NCBI GenBank assembly: GCA_020881915.1
Contig: JAJFPB010000002.1
Coordinates: 6,087,001-6,151,000, forward strand
Direction: 5' to 3'
Origin: Paramyrothecium sp. XJ0827
Taxonomy: Eukaryota > Ascomycota > Sordariomycetes > Hypocreales > Stachybotryaceae
DNA: 64,000 bases
The stretch's first letter is position 1. The number at the start of each line of letters is the position of its first letter. Positions 57,554 through 64,000 of the stretch are shown piece after piece. The position numbers were made by a program, and so were the translations under genes. The notes under the pieces are model-generated. The model had not been told where the DNA came from. It ran no database searches and saw nothing but the letters and a program-made list of their open reading frames with translations.

Positions 57554-59380
57554 TTATGGCCATGCACCCTTGACGAACAATTGCCTCGCATCCTGCATGC
57601 AAGAGTCCTTGTAGTATCCTTTTTCGGAAAGTTTCCTCCGCTCTAACTCACCATTGACATCCCCTAAAGGACATTCCAAAGCAGGCAGTCGGAAAGGGCC
57701 TAGTTCCTCCTCAGTATCTTTAGCCCAAGCTTCTCCGCTGATCATGGAAATCATGAGTTGTTGGATGCCAAGGTCTTCTGAGAAGCAATAAAGAATTGCT
57801 ATGGGGGCAAACGTGAGGTAAACTTCTGCACTGGAAGATAACGTTGCCCGGAAACCAGCCAAAACTCGCAGCCCTTCCAAGCCATGTTGCCAGGGAAAGA
57901 CAATTTCCTCCGGGACCAGAAGAGGTGACTCTGTTTGAAGTCTACAGATCTGCTCTCCGTGCATAGCCGAGTAATTCTCAATAGATTGGAGAATTTCGTG
58001 CTCCGGCTCGAGTCCTATTAGAATGCTCTCCAACTGACCCAGAAAGAGCATTGCTGAGTGATAACAAAGCAACTCCAATGCCTGTTGTGCCGTCTGAAAG
58101 CCAAGCCCAACTGAAAGGAAAGATGAGACAAGTTTAGAAAACTTTCCACCCTCGATTAAGGCATCGCCTCTCTCCGTTGCGCAACTTGCATTTGATAGCC
58201 ACCATTCGAGCCACCAGCAGGAAAGCCTAGCACGAATGGAATGAATTGCGTCTTGAAGCTCAGACACACGCCGCACAGAGTGCTCCCCCTTAGTTATTTG
58301 CTCTGTGAGTCCAGGAATGTCGACGAAAATATCCATTAGTGTATCCTCCGCGTTTTTGAGATGATACAGGAATGGGACAGTTTTCCAATTATCCTCTGAC
58401 AAAAAGGTCTTGCACCTGAATGATAGCGCACAGCAGGACTGAGCTATTAGCTTAAGTCGCTTCGTATTGTTGATTAAGGGCACAGGGAGGAGCAGCACAA
58501 CGTACGATCATCATCCTACTGCGACGGAATGCAGTCAGATATGGTTCGGTTTGAAAGCTGGCTGGGCCACAGAATTTAAGAATCATCAAGGTCCCATAAT
58601 GATGCAGGTAATGGAATTTCTCATCCACGGCATACTGAATGACTCATGTTAGCAAGCATTCTATATCACTCCATTTGATAGGAAGCAACGAGAGGAGAAT
58701 GACATGGAGCGCTTACGTTATAAATGCCCAACGCCGCAAGGACGGAGAGTAAGCCTGCGACGTCCGACTTCAATCCTCGACTTAAGGTAGATTGAATGGC
58801 TGCGACAGTACGTGATGAGAGCTCAGTGGCTTTCGTCTCCAAGTCAATATTCCTCTTGACTTTGGCAAGATAGCCCACGGCAACAGCAGAGCTGGCCAAG
58901 TAGAGTAAATCGGCATTTCCGACTGGAACAGGCCTCACAATAGCCCTCCAGAAGTAGGCCCATCGATATGTGTGAAAATAGAATGAAAAGGAGACCTGGT
59001 CTTGGAACCCAGAAAGGCTGAGTGCCTGGGTTACTTGGGGCGGACCAAGCGCGCTGACACCCCCTGATACTTTGACGAGGTTGCCCGACTGTCCAACAAC
59101 ATGATGCTGCATGCGCAAGGCCAAGTCGTATCCCGGACAGGTGAATCCGGCCCTGCTGCATCTGTTGCATGCTGGCCTGTTACGATCTGACCATCGATCA
59201 GCGCCCAGTTTGACAGACTAGGCCAGGCCAGTTGCTTACCACACTTGACCCTCCTACGCCGACACGTGAGGCAGTATCTAAGTCACCGAGTTAGTAGCTT
59301 GGACGAGCAGGTTCGGCCACCAGAAAAAAGCCCAAAAATCGATTGGTCGGATCTTACCCTTTGAATGGTGGACGTCCCAT
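57554..59380 (-). CDS. Zn2Cys6 transcription factor, five exons
   Basis: Exons 59358-59380, 59240-59277, 58717-59186, 58506-58634 and 57554-58438 give 514 residues. The spliced N-terminus reads MGRPPFKG, then YCLTCRRRRVKC, then the second half ACNRCSRAGFTCPGYD. This gives the full CX2C-X6-C-X6-CX2C-X6-C zinc cluster; the second splice supplies the Asp that completes the KCD turn, so the junction is well supported. The remainder is helical middle-homology sequence, including LSEDNWKTVPF and an LLCYHSAMLFLG stretch. The factor starts 638 bases from a divergent short-chain dehydrogenase (60019) and may control it. Confidence 0.85.
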
Positions 59381-60018
59381 GGCAATCTTACGCGGCACGG
59401 TATACTGTTGACGAACAGAATGAAGCTGGATCCCGATGCAGTGTCGCCGCCCACTCAGCGACCATCGCCGAAGTATCTACTTTGAGTTATCTCGAAATAC
59501 TGCGGCCTGAGGCACCAATGCAAGTGTTTTGGAATAGTGGTATAGCGGTAGATTAGGAAATGTAGCTTCATGCGGCTTTAACCTTGTCGCATGCAAGAGA
59601 GCAATATGTGCATGGACTAGCCTGAACAGGCAAGTTTCGTCGAGGCGCGTATGGATGGGCCAACCAATAACAGCAAATCTGCAAAGTTAATAGGCTGAAT
59701 AATCCAAATGGAACCTTGATAAGCCTCCACTAAGGCGGGGTTGTTAAGCAACGCAGAAATGTGATTGATCATGATCCCTTGACCAAGCGCGGGGTGATCC
59801 GAAGAGAAGTTGTTAGACTGTATCCATAGGTATAATTTCTCATCAGGCTGGGAGAAGCATGGCGCCGCATGTGAGAGCATTCCATCAAAGGCTCAGGTAT
59901 ATAAGACGGTAGAGATGCCGGCCTACAACATTGTCTTGTTCACTAGTTCAATTCCACTCACAGCCACTCAAGCCAACACCTCGTGCAAAACCACTAGAAC
60001 TTGCTACATCCGCCAAAC
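59381..60018. promoter_or_regulatory. Divergent promoter between the Zn2Cys6 gene and the SDR gene
   Basis: The two genes start back-to-back here. A TATA-like box (TATATAAG, 59898-59905) is about 115 bases before the SDR start. Possible binding sites of the regulator were not defined. Confidence 0.5.
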
Positions 60019-60983
60019 ATGGATGCCCTCCCCAACAACTACTTCGTGGAGTCGTTCCAATTTACTCCAAATGTCTTCAACGACCAATATCCCTCCATTG
60101 ATCCTACAAGCGCCAGCCTCTCTTTAGCAGGAAAAGTTGTCGTCGTAACTGGAGCCAGTAGGGGAATTGGAGCAAGAGTAAGTTGTCGAGTAGCAGCCAG
60201 AATACATGAAAAATAGCTAAGGGGTAACTAAAGGCATTCGCTCCTGCATTCGCAAAGGCCGGTGTCAAAGGCCTTGTCCTGATTGCAACAAATGAGGACA
60301 AACTCAAGCCTGTCGAGGCCGAAGTGAAGGAGATTAATGCCGACGTGCAAGTTTTGACTATTGCCGTCGATATCACCAACAATGCCTCTGTGGAAGCCGC
60401 CTTCGAGAAGGTCAAGAGTGTTTTTGGCTATGCAGACATCTTGATCAATAATGCAGGCGTCAACTACGAGGGCGAGGGCAACCTCGTTGGCGATGAAGAT
60501 CCTGAAGCGTGGTGGAAGAACTTTGAAGTCAACACCAAGGGTACCTTTCTCGTTTCACGCGCCTTTCTGCGACAACTACCCTCGAAAGATTCACCGGCTA
60601 CCATTATCACCCTGGTAACGCTAGCCGCGTGGAAAACATTTGCCCACTTGTCTGGCTATGGTATTTCCAAAGCTGGTGCCCTGCAAGTGGCCCAGTATAT
60701 CGCAGCCGGATATCCCAACGTCACAACGGTTTCCATCCACCCTGGCCTCGTGGAGACCGACATGTTGATGGACCAGTTCCGGCGATTTACTCGTCAGACA
60801 CCCGAGCTGATTGGCGGTCTGGCTGTATGGCTTTCACACCCGCATGCAGGCTTCCTCCGCGGCCGGACAATTGGTAGCCATTGGAGCGTAGATGACTTGG
60901 TGGAAAGGAAGGACGAAATTGTTAACAAGAATCTGTTGCAGATTGATTTGACAGGTGATTTCGATGGCGCACGATTTCAATGA
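60019..60983 (+). CDS. Short-chain dehydrogenase/reductase
   Basis: Exons 60019-60177 and 60234-60983 (donor GTAAGT; acceptor AAAG) encode 302 residues. The Rossmann motif TGASRGIGA is followed by an NNAG sequence (LINNAGVNYEG) and the active-site Tyr and Lys in YGISKAGAL. The segment before it reads ITLVTLAAWK, where many SDRs have Ser; a Thr or Val here could still act, but the catalytic Ser is not obvious. NAD(P)(H)-dependent oxidation or reduction is expected; the substrate is unknown. Divergent pairing with a Zn2Cys6 factor suggests a specific, inducible pathway. Confidence 0.85.
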
Positions 60984-61601
60984 TTAAATGCAAGGGAGAC
61001 AAGTTAAGGCGTTTGATTACAATACGAAATTGAGTTTATTGCGATGGGATAATGGTAGCTCGTGTTTGAAGTTCGAATACTGCTCTACTATCGGCTTGTT
61101 GGCTATTAACATTTGCACAGCCTCTCCCGGTGAACCATTTAAAGCCATTCTTTTTGATCGGGGCTACTCAAGTGAAGCAATGTCCTAGCACACTTATTCA
61201 ATATCTCTCCGTTATGTAATCTGATTGAATAACCCATCGATACTTGAGATACATGTTCGCGCGCTCTACGTCTGAACGCTAGGGCTGACCCTGTCGAGGT
61301 GATTTTTGATGAGTCAAAGCAAAATAAACTACCTTTAGCACATTCACTCTATGTTTTGAAAGCTGGTGGGCTACACCAAGTCAGCTCGCCGTGGACATCT
61401 CTTTTGAAATTGCAATACCATCACTTTCGTAGTAGATGTCTCGTCTTCTTACGAAGAACAAGACCGATTTTCGAAAAGCCCCATTTCTCTCTTTCCTGAG
61501 TGATCAGATGGCCACCATCTCCTTGCCGTGGTGCGGGCTTCTCGTCTGAAATGGCAAAAAATGGAACATCCCCTAGCCGAGGGGACAATAGATTGCAAGA
61601 C
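60984..61601. other. Intergenic between the SDR gene and tRNA-Glu
   Basis: Nothing supported. A small stem (cccct/agggg) at about 61570-61584 lies downstream of the minus-strand tRNA, followed on that strand by a T-run (61556-61561) that could end Pol III transcription. Confidence 0.4.
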
Positions 61602-61672
61602 TCCGGTACTGGGAATCGAACCCAGGGCTGCTCGGTGAGAGCGAGCGATGTTAGCCACTACACCATACCGGA
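61602..61672 (-). tRNA. tRNA-Glu (CTC)
   Basis: The minus strand folds as a 71-base tRNA. The acceptor stem pairs TCCGGTA with TACCGGA. The A box (TGGTGTAGTGG) and B box (GGTTCGATTCC) are typical, and the anticodon loop reads CTCTCAC with anticodon CTC between GCTCG and CGAGC. No intron is seen. Confidence 0.95.
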
Positions 61673-62798
61673 TGAGCTATATGTAGCTTGTTTTGATGTC
61701 TCCACTCAGCGTCAAACTTGTCTATAGTGGCGTCGAACCTGGACACAAGGGTCAGATTGTGCCAGTCACGCCTAGGAAGATGCATCGACCGCCAAGCCAT
61801 TCAGTATGACTGATCTATGGCCGTTCATGTTAGTTTCGACACGTATTGTGTTCGCATTACCGAGGTTCTATTAATTGTTCTCCGGCATTTTAGCTTCATT
61901 CTACTTAGCTAGATGTGTATGATCGATCTAATGTATATTTCACTCTGGTGGTTAATGAAAATGAGACTGGTGAGTTGGTTGGGCTTACTAAAGGAAGCCC
62001 AACTTTTGCCGTTTGAATCCTGCTCAAATGCTGATAAGAGTGTCGATTAGGGCTTGTGGTAAATTTCAATGGGAACTTTCTGGTGAGACACTCCGGAAAG
62101 GGGTTTAAGCAGATCCGTAAGTGTTGAAGCACAAATCATTCCGTGAATAATTGCTCGGCCTACAATCGATCGAACCCAGAACAGCTTGTGTTGTGATTTT
62201 GTAACGGGCTGACTGTTAATTCGTTAGTACAGGCATTATCTGAGGATGCCGGCATGATTTAAAGCACGGTCAGATTACTCTTACTTCTACATCTCGGTTA
62301 CGGGGGTCCGATTAGCCCGCTTCATGATCGTGGTTCGACAGATATTAAGTATCAGCAATCAATGCGTTACTAAAACGCGGATTATGCTCAATCAAGCGTT
62401 GAGATAGCATTGTCTGATGAAGGAAATCAAGAAAGAGCTTCTCTTGTTTGTATTGTGTCTACAAGAGCCGTGAATTGAAAGATCTGTGTCAGGCTTGACA
62501 CACAGGGGGGCCTGTCATGCGTTGTTCCTACTACGGAGAATGCATTGCTAGACCTTTCAACACTTGCCCGGTTACATCCCCGGTCAGGTCAAGTCTAGAC
62601 CGGTCCATTTGATTGTCTGCACAGCCAAATTTCAGCTGGCACTGCGGGATTTTCCCACACGTTGTCATCTGCCTTAACATTGGAGTAAAGCACCCTTGCC
62701 AAAACGTCATCTTCTCCTTAGGAAACTCCTACCCTAGAGTGTACAGTTCATATATCCTTAGGACCGGACCGTCACATCTTGCTACCGCAGCATAGTCA
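61673..62798. other. Long intergenic region, nothing supported
   Basis: About 1.1 kb without a recognisable gene or RNA. Confidence 0.45.
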
Positions 62799-62918
62799 CT
62801 AGTCAGAGGCAGGCAAATCCGCCAGGGGCACAGCAGGCTAGTCAGTGGGACAGGCAAATCCACCAGCGGCACAGCATGCTAGTCAGTGGCACAGGCAATC
62901 GCCCAGCGGCACAGTAAG
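62799..62918. repeat. Minisatellite, three units of about 40 bases
   Basis: Three tandem copies begin at 62799, 62838 and 62879 with ctagtcag(t/a)gg. They continue through the phrases caggcaaatcc and ccagcggcacagca with small differences. The unit length is 39-41 bases. Confidence 0.8.
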
Positions 62919-63262
62919 ATTATCACAGGCATTGTGATCCATTAGCTCCATGTCTTCAACTCCCACCATACACCGCCTATCTTTTATATATGCCGGGCTA
63001 TAGAAACTAATCTAGGAAGCTAACCACACTAGGATATGAGATATCATAGCCCGTCTACTATACCGTACTAGCAACATGCCTTGTTTCCCTATATGATTGT
63101 GTGGTTTGCCTCCTATTTCATAGATTAGCTCACTTGATATCTCTACATTACAAAATTTCCACCCAATATTGTGGCAGCGATAGTGAGTCCTTTTACGTCG
63201 ATCCCTAAGTGACATGTACCAATTTTTTCTGACAATATAACCCTACCTTAGCTACCAAGAAT
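62919..63262. other. AT-rich 5' flank of the second Hce2 gene
   Basis: Contains a TATA-like run (ttttatatatg, about 62982-62992). Many short AT-rich words give it the look of decayed repeat DNA, but no element is recognised. Confidence 0.35.
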
Positions 63263-63883
63263 ATGCTTTATAACACCCGGGCAGCCGTTGTGGCCATTCT
63301 CCTAGGCAGCGTTATCACGCTTGCCGCTCCAACTTCGCTGCAGGCCGACGCAATGACAGCGAGGGCTGAGACCGACCACGAGGAGTTTACCTCGGAAAAG
63401 CTCCCTGGTGGAGTGACAATCCTTCCTTCGGGCACTAAACTCTACGGACTCTCCACTTCTCTCAACCCCGCTGTTCAAGTTAAGGGCAAGCTTAGCAAGC
63501 GTAACGCGGATTACTGCGGCGATTCTACCTTCGTCAACAAGTCATCGCCTGGCTCGCCCCTGCATAGAGATTGTGCTATTCTCCGTGACGAACTTTACAA
63601 CCTTCCTGGAGAAGGGACCGGTTGGCAGGTCCCTCACTGCTTCGGTAACTGCAAGTTTCAACTTGGTGACCATGGAACGTGCGTTTTTGGAGTAAGCTGT
63701 GATATAGGACTTGGAGGACTCTATCAGTGTGTCGTCGGTAAATTAGACGCTGGGGATCTGGTTAGGGATACAATCACTAGATTCTCCTGGTTTGATAAGT
63801 GCGCTGGAGAGGGTTGGATGACGTGTGATAGTATATATGGTACCCGTGTTATGGGTGCATCTTGGGCTGTCTGGCATACATGA
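63263..63883 (+). CDS. Hce2-domain secreted effector (Ecp2-like), Cys-rich
   Basis: Single-exon ORF of 206 residues. The signal peptide is MLYNTRAAVVAILLGSVITLAA. A propeptide ends at a Lys-Arg site (LSKR) directly before the mature domain NADYCGDSTFVNKSSPGSP, the expected start of an Hce2 fold. Family Cys are present (YCG, RDCAI, GTCVFG, TCDS) with four or more extra Cys. The final ASWAVWHT parallels the end of the other Hce2 protein at 50023. It is probably secreted and Kex2-processed. It is close in place and type to the chitinase/LysM group, but the role is unproven. Confidence 0.85.
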   Translation: MLYNTRAAVVAILLGSVITLAAPTSLQADAMTARAETDHEEFTSEKLPGGVTILPSGTKLYGLSTSLNPAVQVKGKLSKRNADYCGDSTFVNKSSPGSPLHRDCAILRDELYNLPGEGTGWQVPHCFGNCKFQLGDHGTCVFGVSCDIGLGGLYQCVVGKLDAGDLVRDTITRFSWFDKCAGEGWMTCDSIYGTRVMGASWAVWHT

Positions 63884-64000
63884 ATATTAGGAAGCTATTA
63901 TTAAACCGACGGGCATTTGTCTCTACGGAAAAGGAATAGCTCTATACTATATAGCCGGGGATATCCTAAGTACTGTAAATAAGGGGGAAGTTAAGCCTTA
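63884..64000. other. Window end, AT-rich
   Basis: 3' flank of the second Hce2 gene. AT-rich with no feature. Confidence 0.4.

Overview
The window comes from a filamentous ascomycete (Pezizomycotina, probably Sordariomycetes and perhaps Hypocreales). Most genes carry short introns of about 45-90 bases with GTRNGT donors and CTRAY branch points. The gene families are also fungal: HET, Zn2Cys6, Hce2, LysM, GLEYA, subgroup C GH18 chitinase and ankyrin-CorA. Exon structures were rebuilt by hand from splice signals and frame continuity, with no alignment or search. Family names come from recognised motifs.

Left part (1-16 kb): small membrane proteins, a kinase-like protein that has lost its catalytic motif, a short Reg1/Hex2-like gene, an intact seven-exon beta-tubulin of divergent sequence, a secreted GLEYA-type protein, a bacterial-type aminoglycoside nucleotidyltransferase-like gene, and a broken MFS transporter fragment.

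Middle (16-23 kb): a 697-residue three-pass membrane protein and an F-box protein.

Chitin region (23-39.5 kb): a 22-exon chitinase of about 1909 residues (two hevein domains plus GH18) on the minus strand. It is followed on the plus strand by an unknown gene, a three-LysM secreted protein, a five-LysM secreted protein and an HExxH protein. Together they look like a unit that cleaves chitin and binds or hides chitin fragments, as expected of a fungus that attacks other fungi, arthropods or plants.

Right part (40-64 kb): an ankyrin-CorA-like membrane protein, a secreted Vpr/Pr1C-type subtilisin, two Hce2 (Ecp2-like) secreted effectors, a DUF4396 protein, a HET protein, a Zn2Cys6 regulator divergent from a short-chain dehydrogenase, a tRNA-Glu(CTC) and a minisatellite.

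Most notable points: the beta-tubulin carries Tyr167, Ala198 and Ser239; the chitinase has a 5-base exon and a separate 21-base exon that encodes exactly the GH18 aspartate motif; and two Hce2 effectors share the window with the chitinase/LysM group.
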